Source of the DNA: Acanthochlamys bracteata
Lineage: Eukaryota; Streptophyta; Magnoliopsida; Pandanales; Velloziaceae
DNA: 64,000 nt
Direction of reading: 5' to 3'
NCBI GenBank assembly: GCA_019914995.1
Contig: CM034140.1
Location: forward strand, 3,472,001 to 3,536,000
Shown one piece after another: positions 1-10,538 of this stretch. Each line of letters starts with the position of its first letter. Positions within the stretch are counted from its first letter, which is position 1. Made by a program: the position numbers and the translations under genes. Under the pieces are notes generated by a model. It was not told the DNA's origin. It worked only from the letters and a program-made list of their open reading frames with translations, and did not search any database.

Positions 1-962
1 ACCTATGTACATGTTCTTAAAAATGACGTCTCGTAGCTTGCAGTGGATCAGTAGAAATTCACTCGGGTGCCTTTGGGTTTAAGTATTACTTATAGGAATA
101 TGCTTGTTGGTATACATCACCTGAAAAAGCATGTCTACCATTTTTTTTGCTTTTGAGTTGCAACACTCTGTTTTATAGTTAATTCTAGAAGGTTAGAGGG
201 TTTGGTGGGAAAGTGATTGAGCACTTCTGGCTCACCTTTAACTGTGGGACAGTGTAAGCCTCTTTATTTTGTCTTGATGCATCCTAACCTAGCTTACTCA
301 GGTTGAAGTAGGCTTCTTTGAGATAGCCATCACAAGTCAGCTTCTTCTATGCCCTTGGTTGAAAATTGGTATCAATAAATTTCCTTTTCTTGAAAGAGTT
401 CTCTTAAGAGGTGTTTATGGTTTGCAAGTGAATCTTGAAGATGTGTTGCTGTTTGTTGACATTATGCAGTGCTTGTCCAAAATGACTCATTGTATGAGAG
501 GTTCTAAGTTGATGTGTTTCCATGAATCATGGTGGTGTTTATGATGCTGCTGCTGCCGATGATGTCTTTTATATCACTTGATTGGGACCTTTTGCTTAGA
601 AGTTGTTTTAGCTTTAGTGGGTAGACTAAATTGTTTATTGAGTAAATTGCTGTGGTTTATATCTGTGTCTTTCTTATGCTGTTACCAAATAACATTTGTT
701 GAACAAGTTTGTCATTGTATGTTTGTCGTATCGAGAAATATGCAAGTTAGGACTTCCACTACTCTGTATTAGTAGAACTTGGCAAGTTACAATGACAATT
801 GCATGTCAACTAGTTCTTTCCGTTTTCTGTGTTATATGTCACCGCCCGTTTTCTAGGCGCTTTATCACTTTCGAAGATGTGTAAGTTTAAACCAATTCAT
901 GTCACTGGTTCAACTTTCTAGTGTCTACTAATTGTGTCCTTTCTGTTTATATATATGTTTAG
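1..962 (+). other. Probable intron or upstream part of the TFIIS gene
   Basis: No exon is recognised here. The stretch is T-rich with many short stop-limited frames, as expected of a plant intron, and ends in a pyrimidine-rich tract and an AG at 961-962, directly before coding sequence that continues the TFIIS N-terminal domain. The first exon or exons probably lie before the window. Confidence 0.6.
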
Positions 963-1910
963 GTCGGAAAGCGAATTCGATTTCTCAAGAAACACCCAGA
1001 GTCAAAGATACAGGAGCTAGCATCTGACATTATGGACTCATGGAAAAATGTAGTTATTGAAGAGACAACAAAGAACAATAAGAATGGACACTCTGATGAT
1101 AAGACATCTGTGAAGGTTGAAGTCAAATCAGAGAGAATTGAGATTGTTAAAGTTCATAAAAGTGCAAATTCAGGAACAATTCCCAGTTCAGAGAGTTTGA
1201 AGTTTGATAAGAAAGAGGTCCTAAAAAGTGAAAATGGCATGGTTGCAAAAACTAATGGGTGTGAGAGCATGAAGGTTGAGAAGATCACCAGGGAAGACAA
1301 ATCGACCCCTTCTCTGAAGAAGCCATCAGCTCCAGTTGGGCCACCCAAGCTGACTTCAATGATTAAATGTAATGACCCTATGAGAGACAAGATAAGGGAA
1401 CTTCTTGCCGAGGCCTTTCTGCGGGTCTCAGAAGAGACTAGCCAAGACAGCAGGGGTGAGGTCAGAAACATCTTTGATGAGGTAGATGCTTGCGATCCTA
1501 TTCGTGTGGCTGTCATGGTAGAGTCTGTGATGTTTGAAAAGCTAGGAAAATCTAATGGTGCCCAGAAAAATAAATATCGCTCCATTATGTTCAATCTGAA
1601 GGATGGAAAGAACCCTGATTTTCGGAGGAGAGTTCTTCTTGGACAAGTTAAGCCGGAGAGCTTGGGGGATATGACAACTGAAGATATGGCCAGTGATGAG
1701 AGGAAACGTGCTAACAAGGAAATTAAGGAGAAGGCTTTGTTTGATTGTGAGCGTGGAGGGCCTCCTAAGGCTACAACTGATCAGTTTAAATGTGGTCGTT
1801 GTGGCCAGCGGAAGACAACATACTATCAGTTGCAAACCCGGAGTGCTGATGAACCTATGACGACCTTCGTTACATGTGTAAACTGTAACAACCACTGGAA
1901 GTTCTGTTAA
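963..1910 (+). CDS. TFIIS: Transcription elongation factor TFIIS (S-II), 3' part
   Basis: TFIIS binds arrested RNA polymerase II in the nucleus and stimulates cleavage of the backtracked transcript so that elongation can resume. The visible segment encodes 315 residues. It opens in the middle of the N-terminal TFIIS/LW domain (VGKRIRFLKKHPESK, then DSWKNVVIEE), followed by a Lys/Glu/Ser-rich linker. The central polymerase-binding domain begins near PMRDKIRELLAEAF (about 1379) and includes VESVMFEKLG and KYRSIMFNL. The C-terminal zinc ribbon has CGRC and CVNC pairs with the acidic RSADEPM hairpin that acts at the polymerase active site, and it ends in NHWKFC like Arabidopsis TFIIS. The ATG at 1032 is internal: the frame stays open back to the acceptor AG at 961-962 and the residues before it match the family. 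The end at TAA 1910 is intact. No damage is seen. Only the N-terminal exon or exons are missing. Confidence 0.95.
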   Translation, partial: VGKRIRFLKKHPESKIQELASDIMDSWKNVVIEETTKNNKNGHSDDKTSVKVEVKSERIEIVKVHKSANSGTIPSSESLKFDKKEVLKSENGMVAKTNGCESMKVEKITREDKSTPSLKKPSAPVGPPKLTSMIKCNDPMRDKIRELLAEAFLRVSEETSQDSRGEVRNIFDEVDACDPIRVAVMVESVMFEKLGKSNGAQKNKYRSIMFNLKDGKNPDFRRRVLLGQVKPESLGDMTTEDMASDERKRANKEIKEKALFDCERGGPPKATTDQFKCGRCGQRKTTYYQLQTRSADEPMTTFVTCVNCNNHWKFC

Positions 1911-2899
1911 ATAAAATAATAATTAGCAGAACAACAGCGTTTTAGTTCTTTAAGCAGATGTCTCTGGTTTCTTGATCAGCGATGGTGCTAGAGTTGGTCA
2001 CTCTTTAGTTCATTGTGAAGTTGATATTGTCACTGCAAAGTTAAAAACAGTGGTGTGAGATTCTAATGTTTCTGCAGTATTCTTTTTTGCTGAAGTCCGA
2101 AGGAGATAGATCTGTGAGGTTGGCTTGTGTTTACACCAGGTACGATGTTTCTCTTTTATGGCAAATGAGGGTACAACCAGTGCTCGAGTTTGTTACTAAG
2201 TCATGTATAACAAGGTGGTAGTCTGACACACGATTTTGCAAGTTAACTGCCTGAGGCCATGAAGGCTTTCTGCATCACTGTAGTTCTTTTAGTTTAGTTA
2301 GGATGGAATTGTTTGTATAACTGGAAGTTCTTGTTGTAGTTGAGACAAATTATTTGTATCAAATAGTTCGTCCTAGTTGGACTTAAAATCTTTTTTATCA
2401 GCCTGACACGGAGTATGATGCTGTACGTTGAGCTGCTTTCTTTTCTTTTCTTTTCTTTTCTTTTCCTTTCCTCTTCTCGGTGGACAGAAACATGAATATG
2501 TTCTAAATCTTTGGGTGGAGGAAACTAATCTAGCTGAAGAGCATAGGAAGATATATAGCTCATTTGAAGCAACGTATTGATTACAAAAGTGTAACCTTTA
2601 TTTCAACAACAGCAAACCACGGAGACAAGTTGATTGATACATGTATTGCTCATCGTTGTTAAATAGATGAGAAGAAGATGCAATGATCTTCTGATAGTCT
2701 CACAGCACTAAAACTCGTGACGCAATTTATTCATACAAATTCCTCCATTAATTCTTACCTTGTTGGAATATTTCTCTCTCAATGTTGGAAACCTGTTTAC
2801 CTGACAATTTCCAGATTTCGAAGAAGACAGAAAAATCAATCAGTATATTAATAAACAGCTTGAGTATAGCTTTTTATTAATCCAGTGAGTTCATTTACT
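1911..2899. other. TFIIS 3' flank with a TTTTC microsatellite
   Basis: No gene is seen. The first few hundred bases are T-rich and plausibly hold the TFIIS 3' UTR. A pyrimidine tract of about six TTTTC units lies at 2437-2470. Confidence 0.5.
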
Positions 2900-3103
2900 C
2901 TAAAAAACCTGTGAAGAAGCATCTGTCAGTCTCTTAATTCTGATCATCAGCCGCACTTCATTCTGAAGCCTTCTTTGCACCGCCCACCTATTGTGCAACT
3001 CTTTCAGTTCTTCATCCAACACTTGACTCCTCTCCTTCAGCACCTTCTCTGCCTTCATCCTCTCCGTTAGTAGTTTCTCGGAGCTTCCCTGTGCTGCACT
3101 CAT
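2900..3103 (-). CDS. Possible small coiled-coil protein or 3' exon
   Basis: The frame gives 67 residues, strongly charged and predicted helical: SEKLLTERMKAEKVLKERS, then LDEELKELHNRW and RRLQNEVRLMIRIKRL. Heptad-like Leu/Ile spacing suggests a coiled coil. I do not recognise the family. The ATG is preceded on the minus strand by an AG at the end of a short pyrimidine stretch (about 3109-3120), so this could be a terminal exon. A short open segment beginning MEVNPLQLTVP near 3265 and ending at a GT could be an upstream exon, but the phase does not join cleanly. Another frame at 3404-3592 (CCVEWWKHEL) may be a further exon or chance. It could be a decayed gene. Confidence 0.35.
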   Translation of the reverse strand: MSAAQGSSEKLLTERMKAEKVLKERSQVLDEELKELHNRWAVQRRLQNEVRLMIRIKRLTDASSQVF

Positions 3104-5372
3104 TTGTCCTCAACTTGTGAATAAGGAACAGAATAATAGAATTGGTCCGCAACTCTTTATAGTGATCTTCATTCATGCATGAAAGAATAGTGGTGATATT
3201 CTCATACCAAATGATGGATATGCTGAGGAACAGTGAGTTGCAGAGGATTAACCTCCATCTAGGAAAAGATACGGTAGATAAATGCATGCCTTTCTTTATT
3301 TTTTTCCCCTTATTGCATGATCACAAGGATGATATGAAATGAACGCATCTCTTTCTGTGATCAGACAACCTTGTTGTTGGAAAATTTGAAAACTTTCTGA
3401 ATTTTATACTTGTTTGCAGCAATCAGAATCACGCCCATGGACGTCAAAGTAAAAGCAATCATTGCTTCCAAGAGCTTTTACTTTTTCATAACTATCCGTA
3501 TTGTTTGTGGAAAGCTCGTGCTTCCACCACTCTACGCAACACTCATCTAGAGAGAAGTTCATAACAGTCGCACCCGTCCTTGCTGTACGCAAGAAAGAAA
3601 AAAAAATTGAGTTTGAGGGGTTTCTTCAACTTCAATAGTGTGTAATAATTTCGGGGGGTTTTCTTATTCTGTTTAATACAAATTGATTTCTAATTTTGAA
3701 ACCTTATTTTTATACTTTATAATTTGTAAAAATTATCGAAAAGAAATTTTTTATTTATATTAGTTCTAAAAAATTATTAATTTATGTCCACAATAAAATA
3801 GTAAATATTCTTATTAATTGCAATGAATGCTATGTAAGAATTTCAAATTTCTTTTTTGGATTAAATGTTTGGATGGCGCTAATTCTTTTTAATGAATACA
3901 TTTTATTAATGCCTAAAAAGAAGAAGTTAACAAGAATGTGATCAATTTTTATGCTTAAAAATACTTTTTGTTTGTATAAATCGCACATAGGTGTTTGCAA
4001 CCTTCTCTTTTTAATAGCAATAAGATTTATTTTGTGAAAATTAACATTGATTAGCAATTACATATGGAAATCCTTAGTTAAACATGAACAAAGTCCAACT
4101 TACAATTCTTATTTAGTTGGCATACATCGTCCACGAAATTATTATAATTTCGATTTAAATTTTAAAATTATTTTTTGAGTAAAATTACATCCAGATTGTG
4201 ATTTTAATCGTAAAATCGGTAAAATTATAATTTTTTGCTATTTTATTACGATTTCACTTTTGAAAATTTTTTTACAATTAACTAAAATTTGAGAGATTAA
4301 TTTGTAAAATATAAGGGAGTTTTCTATAAATTTAAGAGAAATATATGTAAATATAATTTTGAAGAGTTTTCAGTAACGGAGGGATTTTTTATAAAATTTA
4401 GAAGAGTTTTTTCTAGAATTTGTAAATGTATAAAAATATTTCTAAAAGTATAAAAAAATTTATAAAAGATTTATAATGATATTAAAATTTTTTTTATAGA
4501 ATTTGTCGGTATGTAAAATCTAATACTCTTATTTTAAAATGTCAATTTTATGATCCTACTCAAGCGAAACAATTCTATATATTCAAACTTCAACTTTGAC
4601 AATTTTGATCGATGATGAATTCTGTTTACGGCAATGGCAATTGTTGTGTTTCCTCTATCTCTTACATCTCTGAATGTCATATATCATGAATTTAAGGATT
4701 CCTTTTATTGTAGTAAAGTAAATTAATAAAAAATAAATTTTTAAGAACTGAATTTTTATAATAAGTTAAAATTTTATATTTAATTATATTTAAAACTTAT
4801 AAGTTGATTTAGAAGTGATTTAAAAAAAATGAGCTCAAAAAAAGTGATGTATGCTCTAAAAATTGATTTAGTTTATGGGGTAGAAAGTGGGCCTAACTTT
4901 AGCCACTTATTTACATTGACTTCTAAATTCCTAAATTCAAAACAAAACAAAACAACAGAAAACTCTTCCCACACAAACACGCATTATCTGCTGCTAATTT
5001 CTATACTTTTCTCTAGTTCATGCCAATCATGATCACATCCTCAGAACCTACTCCTCCCGCCAGAAACGTTACATTACTCATCAATTCCATTTTGATTACA
5101 ACCACTCAATTCAATGATACTTCTTCATCTTCTCCTCTTTAATTCACATGTTGGAATATTACTAATTTGTTCTTCCACGCAACAACATTATTCAACCTAT
5201 TAATACCTACGTGACCAACATCCGGAGTAATCTTCCACGTAAGTACCTCAGCCTTCTACGATTATATATATATTTCTGTCAAATAAGCAACACCAACGAA
5301 GTCTTCAACGATTTTCATAAAACATCGATCCCCAAAGAAATCTTTGATTCACAAGATCAATATAGAGAAGTC
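3104..5372. other. AT-rich intergenic DNA
   Basis: Apart from the doubtful exon candidates at 3.2-3.6 kb, nothing convincing is seen. From 3.6 to 4.8 kb it is low-complexity A/T sequence. The last 250 bases are more balanced, with a TA run at 5263-5274, and could be the promoter and leader of the gene at 5373. Confidence 0.5.
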
Positions 5373-5762
5373 ATGGCAACGGTAGTTCTCACAAACGGTT
5401 GTGCTCTTCAAGTGAAGAAATCGATCTTTGTTTCTAGATGTACTTCTCAAATAAACTCTTCATCAGGAAGCAGATGTGTGAAGGTTGGAGTTGCAGATGG
5501 TCGCCGAGTTCGGCAGATTTCGAAATCGTCGACTATGTCAATGCTATCGAACTGGTCGCATGTTGAAGTTAAGTCAGCTGGGAAAGAAAGAAAGACTTCT
5601 AACGCCATTGTTGAAGATGAAGAAGAAGAAGAAGAAGGATTGTTAATGGATGATGTGGAGAGATTAGGAGAGATGGCGTTGCAAGATGGCGGCCAGTCGC
5701 CGGAGGATTACCAGCGGCGTGCAAAATTGTTTGAGGAACTTGCTAGAAGAGTTGCAGGCTAA
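5373..5762 (+). CDS. Small protein of unknown function, possibly plastid-targeted
   Basis: The frame is open from 5211, but I chose the ATG at 5373. From there the protein begins MATVVLTNGCALQVKK and continues rich in Ser, Arg and Lys with few acids, which resembles a chloroplast transit peptide. The product is 129 residues. After the basic N-terminal half comes an acidic run (VEDEEEEEEG, residues about 85-94), then a predicted helical tail: MDDVERLGEMALQDG followed by SPEDYQRRAKLFEELARR. I do not recognise the family and assign no function. Base composition is more balanced than in the flanks and the gene reads through to a clean TAA, which favours a real single-exon gene. The longer 183-residue reading is possible but its first 54 residues look like translated leader. 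Confidence 0.65.
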   Translation: MATVVLTNGCALQVKKSIFVSRCTSQINSSSGSRCVKVGVADGRRVRQISKSSTMSMLSNWSHVEVKSAGKERKTSNAIVEDEEEEEEGLLMDDVERLGEMALQDGGQSPEDYQRRAKLFEELARRVAG

Positions 5763-7078
5763 TCAATCATGTCTTTTTTTTTTTTCTTTTATGCTTTTAG
5801 GTTTAAATTAGAACTTCCACTATCTTGTAAAAACTGATAATTTATATCATAATAATCTCTGTGATACAAGCGGCCGCCCAAATCAACACCGGCAAGTCAT
5901 GCATACAAACTGTAATTCAACCAATTTCTCTGAAAAAAGGTCATTCATACAATTGTACAAGTTGGTTTCGTCGGTAGTTTTAGAAAAGAATGCCAAGAAA
6001 CTAGTGTAAGAAGATTGAGGCACCGTCCGCCGGACAAGCATAAGTCATTGCATTATTTACGCATTCGATTTTAGATTTTTGTATTGATTTTTAAGTTTTT
6101 TTTATAACAACCTAAGTCGCATGCTGAAAATTTGATAGAGAACTTCAGCACACGACTGATTAATAATGAAAACTTCTTTGGATCAATTTAGATTAGCAAT
6201 CTCCAGATTAATGTTATCAACTTCCTTTGATGCATTATTAGTTACGATGGACAGTACAAGATTCAGGTGACCTCATCCACAGGTGATGCGTGGAGTCCAC
6301 AATAATTTATTTGCTTCCCAAGCACAGAATATCTAGCTTACACTTCCTCTAACCTGAGTCGTTTCCTTTACACTTAACCTGGAACACTCAAAATAGGTGA
6401 GACAATGACAATCTCAAATAAAGTTGTGAAATAGCTGAGCAGACAATGACAATCTCAAAAGATAAATATGACGAACTACAATGACATAGGCCTGATGTAG
6501 ATGGCTTACATAATATGCAATTGTAGTAACAAAGATCGAACCAAAAAATACACAACAAAGTGCTCGATGCTGCCTGAGAAGCTTTCTTCTGGTAAGATAC
6601 CATGTAGCATAAACTCTTTCTAAGTCAGCTATTAACTTGAAATGCTGCGAACATTAGCAGGCCTGTACACTTATTCACACATCATTGAAATGATTCAGAT
6701 TAGATCCTCATATCTCCTCTCACAGATTTTACACTCCAACTTATCAATGCTTTCATTAGCAATAGCCTAAGTGTCTGCCAACCATGAGACTTGGATAGTC
6801 TTGCCACCACTTTCCTTGGCCCTCTTCTACAAATGCTTGCCTTCTTATCTTCCACCATAACTAGGAAACCCTTTGCATTTTGTGTGAAGTCATTGAAGCT
6901 TCACACTAAACACTATGCAGTAAGAAGTGAGTTTTTACTCCAGATGTATAGTGGAGAACAGGGAAGACCACCTGGAGAGGGAGGACTTACAACTCCTTCA
7001 CAGCCTGCAGTCAACTTCAGCTTACAGAACCTAAGCTCGCATCAATGACTAAGTACAGCTAGCCTTAGACAGCAAGCT
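5763..7078. other. Intergenic region between two genes, probably including 3' UTRs
   Basis: No gene is recognised. The side next to 7079 is likely the 3' UTR of the PPR gene. An 85-codon plus-strand frame at 6791-7048 has no recognisable features and overlaps this presumed UTR, so I do not call it. Confidence 0.5.
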
Positions 7079-9067
7079 TCACCAATAGTCATTGCAAGAG
7101 CACATTCCTCCTTCAAAGTAATGAAATCGACTAGCATCTCTAACAAGAATTTTGCGGCTTGTAATCCTAGAAACAGCTTTAATAAAAATGTGACAATCTT
7201 TACAAACCCTCAAATTTTTAATAACAAGGATGTCAGTCCCAATTTCAGTATTCAAAAGCCCAAATGCGATGGCTACTTTTTCACTATGAATTCCAGTTAC
7301 TATAGCATTCTCTTCAGCTGCCTCAGCAATTTGTTTATTTGCATACTCTTTCTGTCCAGTACCCTCTCTCACCATGGCCTCTAGCTTCCCAATCATGTGA
7401 TATATACTCCTTGCTTGCGGGTGAGAATGGTCATCAGCCATGAATAAATGGAACTTTTGCTTGAGCTCCATATAGCTACATCCAGGATCCTTTTTAAGTC
7501 CTCTCTGTTTCATCATCATCCGTATTTTTGCTACACCATCCAACATATTTGCATCCAAGTATATGTTTGACATCAGTGTGTAATATCCTACATTTGTTGG
7601 TTCATGCTTGATTACAGAAGTGAAAGCCAGTTCACCGAGCTCAACATTCTTGTGTATCTTGCATGCACCCAAGAGGGCGCCCCAAATTGCGCCATCAGGC
7701 TCCATTGGCATTGACCTGATCAGCTCCCATGCATCATTCAGCCTGCCTGCACGACCAAGAAGATCCACCAGACATGCATAATGCTCCTTCTTTTGCACAA
7801 CTTTGTAGACTTTCTCCATATTCCAGAAGTATCTCAACCCCTTCTCAGCCAATCCAGCATGGCTGCATGCAGACAGCACACTAACCATGACAACACCATC
7901 AGGCTGGACACCCTCCTCTATCATCCTCTCAAACAGCTGCAGCGCGACCTCTCCATATCCATGCATTCCGTAACCAGAAATCATAGCCGTCCATGTAACA
8001 GTGGTCTTCTTTTCGACCATCCCATCAAACAATGCACGCGCCCTGGCCAAGTCCCCGCACCTTGCATGCATATTTATCAATGCATTCTTCACATACACAT
8101 TTGAAGCAAACTCCCTTGTACCAGCAATGTACAAATCAACATCACGCCCTATTGCACGGGCACCAAGGTTAGCGCATGCTGAAAGCACACTGACAAGTGT
8201 GACTGGGTCAGGCCTCACACAGCCCTGGGACTGGAATTGACGGTAAAGATCCAAGACCTTGTCTGCATGCCCGTTCTGTGCATACCCAGAAATTATAGCA
8301 TTCCAACTAATGAGTTCTTTTGGTTCAGGCAATTCATCAAACACATCCCGAGCAGAATCTACATCCCCAATCTTCGTATAAGCTGTAAGCAAGCAATTAG
8401 CAACAGAAGAAGCAGTATACAACCCTACCTTTAGATTGCAGCTATGCAACACTGCAACAGAATCTGAATTCAAAGGAACGACGGAGAGCATGGTGACCGA
8501 ATTAAAGTAAAGACCAGAACGAACCATTTGACGGAAGAGCGAAAGAGCAGCTATAGAATTTGAGTGAAACGCATAAGCGGAAATTAGCGCGTTGTATGAA
8601 GCAATTACAGTGTAGTCTGGAATTGTTTTTGCCATTGCCGTTATGATTTCATCAAATAATAGGCGGGAGAGATAGAGAAGAGAAAGGCGGGAGTAAGCGG
8701 ATAGAAGTGAAGTGAGTACAAAGGGATCGTAAAGATCTCCAGATATAAGCGCACGAGAGTGAAGCTGGAAAACTAGAGAACGAGCCGAGATAGCAGCGGC
8801 AGAGATGAACGCCGGTGGGAAGATAGAAGGAGAAGAGCAATTATTGGGTAGTGTTTCGTAGCGAAGGATCGATCGGAGAAAAGAGAGGGCTTCGTGGTGG
8901 TGACCGCAACGAGAGAGGTCTCGCAGCTGCACACGCCATGCGAAACTGTTACTGCTGCAGTGCTGCTGCTGTTGTTGAACGGGAGTGAATTCAATGGAAT
9001 AGAAGCGGATATGGAATTGAATTAGGCGGGAAGGAGAATATGCTTTGAACACAAGGTGTCTGATCAT
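7079..9067 (-). CDS. PPR protein, PLS-E-DYW class, MEF10-like organellar RNA editing factor
   Basis: Proteins of this class bind one organellar transcript through their PPR repeats and direct C-to-U editing, with the DYW domain acting as the cytidine deaminase. The intact 662-residue frame starts with a basic, Arg/Phe/Tyr-containing presequence (MIRHLVFKAYSPSRLIQFHI), fitting mitochondrial targeting. PLS repeats run from about residue 45 to 480 (SYNALISAYAF, SWNAIISGYAQNG, TWTAMISGYGMHG). E and E+ motifs follow (EPDGAIWGALLGACKIH). The DYW domain carries the zinc ligands HSE at 594-596 and CKDC at 622-625, then CSC at 656-658, and ends exactly in DYW. There are no introns, as is usual for the family. 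Repeat-by-repeat it resembles my memory of Arabidopsis At3g11460 (MEF10, which edits nad2), but orthology is inference. No damage is seen. Confidence 0.96.
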   Translation of the reverse strand: MIRHLVFKAYSPSRLIQFHIRFYSIEFTPVQQQQQHCSSNSFAWRVQLRDLSRCGHHHEALSFLRSILRYETLPNNCSSPSIFPPAFISAAAISARSLVFQLHSRALISGDLYDPFVLTSLLSAYSRLSLLYLSRLLFDEIITAMAKTIPDYTVIASYNALISAYAFHSNSIAALSLFRQMVRSGLYFNSVTMLSVVPLNSDSVAVLHSCNLKVGLYTASSVANCLLTAYTKIGDVDSARDVFDELPEPKELISWNAIISGYAQNGHADKVLDLYRQFQSQGCVRPDPVTLVSVLSACANLGARAIGRDVDLYIAGTREFASNVYVKNALINMHARCGDLARARALFDGMVEKKTTVTWTAMISGYGMHGYGEVALQLFERMIEEGVQPDGVVMVSVLSACSHAGLAEKGLRYFWNMEKVYKVVQKKEHYACLVDLLGRAGRLNDAWELIRSMPMEPDGAIWGALLGACKIHKNVELGELAFTSVIKHEPTNVGYYTLMSNIYLDANMLDGVAKIRMMMKQRGLKKDPGCSYMELKQKFHLFMADDHSHPQARSIYHMIGKLEAMVREGTGQKEYANKQIAEAAEENAIVTGIHSEKVAIAFGLLNTEIGTDILVIKNLRVCKDCHIFIKAVSRITSRKILVRDASRFHYFEGGMCSCNDYW

Positions 9068-9777
9068 ATGTCAAAGAGAGAACGGATTCCCTTGTAAATC
9101 AATTGGGTTTATGGGTTATATAAATTAAACAATTATAGTTGGGCCTGAAATTTGGGCTATTTGCTAATACTAATTCAATGGCCGGGTAGTCACATGACCA
9201 GTCCAAATAAACGCGCCGCAGCCTGCACTGCGACGTCTCTTCATCTACTGTTCAGTGTGGTCACTCCATCGACCACAAATGAATCACCAGAAAAAAAATA
9301 AAAACAAATCAACTTTTCTTTTATAACTATAGAAAGCAAGAGAGAGAAAAAAAAGAAAAAGAAGAGCAATTTACAAGTTATAAGCAGAAGCTAAGAATAT
9401 TTTCAAAAAAAGTTTTTTAAAATAAAAATATTTTAAAATTTTTAATAATAAGTTTTATTTTTTTAATTTAATAAATAATAAAAATATATAATATTACAAT
9501 TTTCTGATATAGAAATTTTTTATAATTATAAATTTAAAAAGAATTTATAAAATATTTAAAAATTTTATTAAAAACTGTAATTTTAAATGAATTTGACATG
9601 GAGAAACTGAGGATTTGATGTGCTGCAATTGCAACATGATCAGTAATAGATATTTAGGAATGTGATTATGTTATCAGTAGATCTGACACATGATCCGGCC
9701 ACCCATATCCTAATAAAGAAGACTGAGAAAATCATGCTTCGCTAATAAGAGATTAATACAAAGTGCTGGAATCCTTA
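9068..9777. other. PPR upstream region and AT-rich DNA
   Basis: The first 200 bases hold the presumed promoter of the PPR gene. From about 9390 to 9590 there is a decayed copy of the AT-rich MITE family abundant at 51-63 kb (runs such as TTTTAAAATAAAAATATTTT and AATAATAAAAATATATAAT). No gene is seen. Confidence 0.5.
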
Positions 9778-10352
9778 TGGATTGTTTGGATAATGGTTGT
9801 TGATGATGAATGGTGGTGATGGTGAAGCATTTCACCATGTTAACTATATTGTTTTAATTTTATTAATGAAAGGGAAGAGAAATTGTTCCCCATCTCTACC
9901 ATATTTTATGGTGAAATATGTACCCATCAATTTGATGGATACATATAGTGACAAAAGGGAAACAAATTTGCTTTTTTTTTGTTCTTTTATATTTTAATTA
10001 TCATATAACTTTATTAATATATGTTATTTGTTATTATAATAATAATTTTTATATTTATTTAAATTTAATTGATTTTAGTTAGTAGAGAAAATAATAAATC
10101 TATATGATCAAATTTTTTTAATCTAAAATTTTATTTAATTTTGTTAATTATATCAAATATTAATAAAAAATTAAATTAATATAAAAATTAATATAAAAGT
10201 TATATTAATAAAGTTAATTTAAGTTATATTAATTAAATTAGTTTAAAATTATATTAATAATATTAGATTAATATAAATAAAAAGGGTATTTGAGTTTTTT
10301 ATAAAAATTTAACTTCTGTTACTCATTTATTTACCCATCTATCCAAACATAG
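9778..10352. mobile_element. Tourist-like (PIF/Harbinger) MITE
   Basis: A 575-bp element flanked by TTA on both sides (9775-9777 and 10353-10355), the target duplication typical of PIF/Harbinger. Its ends are inverted repeats: TGGATTGTTTGGATAATGG at the left and, read inward from the right, CTATGTTTGGATAGATGGG. The interior is AT-rich and noncoding, so the element would depend on transposase made elsewhere. It lies just upstream of the ABC1K9-like pseudogene, where the missing first exons would be expected. Confidence 0.75.
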
Positions 10353-10538
10353 TTAATTTATTACTTTTACTATATATTCAAATATCGTAAAATTAATTAA
10401 CTATCCGTTCCTATCCGTTCTCTTATTATTTTTTCTATCCGTATTCTTGCTCTTATTTCTTACCTATGAATCTAAAGATACCCTTACTCTTCCTTTGGAA
10501 TTCGTTATACTTCCATTCTAAAGTGATTGTATCTTCAG

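Noticed and set aside
855..883. Possible TFIIS exon before a GTAAGT donor-like site
   Set aside because: It has AG before and GTAAGT after, but no frame matches the TFIIS N-terminal domain and the phase to the exon at 963 does not fit.
912..936. Sequence reading Leu-Val-Ser-Thr, like the conserved residues just before VGKR in TFIIS
   Set aside because: The gap of about 30 bases to the exon at 963 is too short for a plant intron, and the frame has nearby stops. Probably chance.
6791..7048. 85-codon plus-strand frame
   Set aside because: No domain or family resemblance, and it lies in the presumed 3' UTR of the opposite-strand PPR gene.
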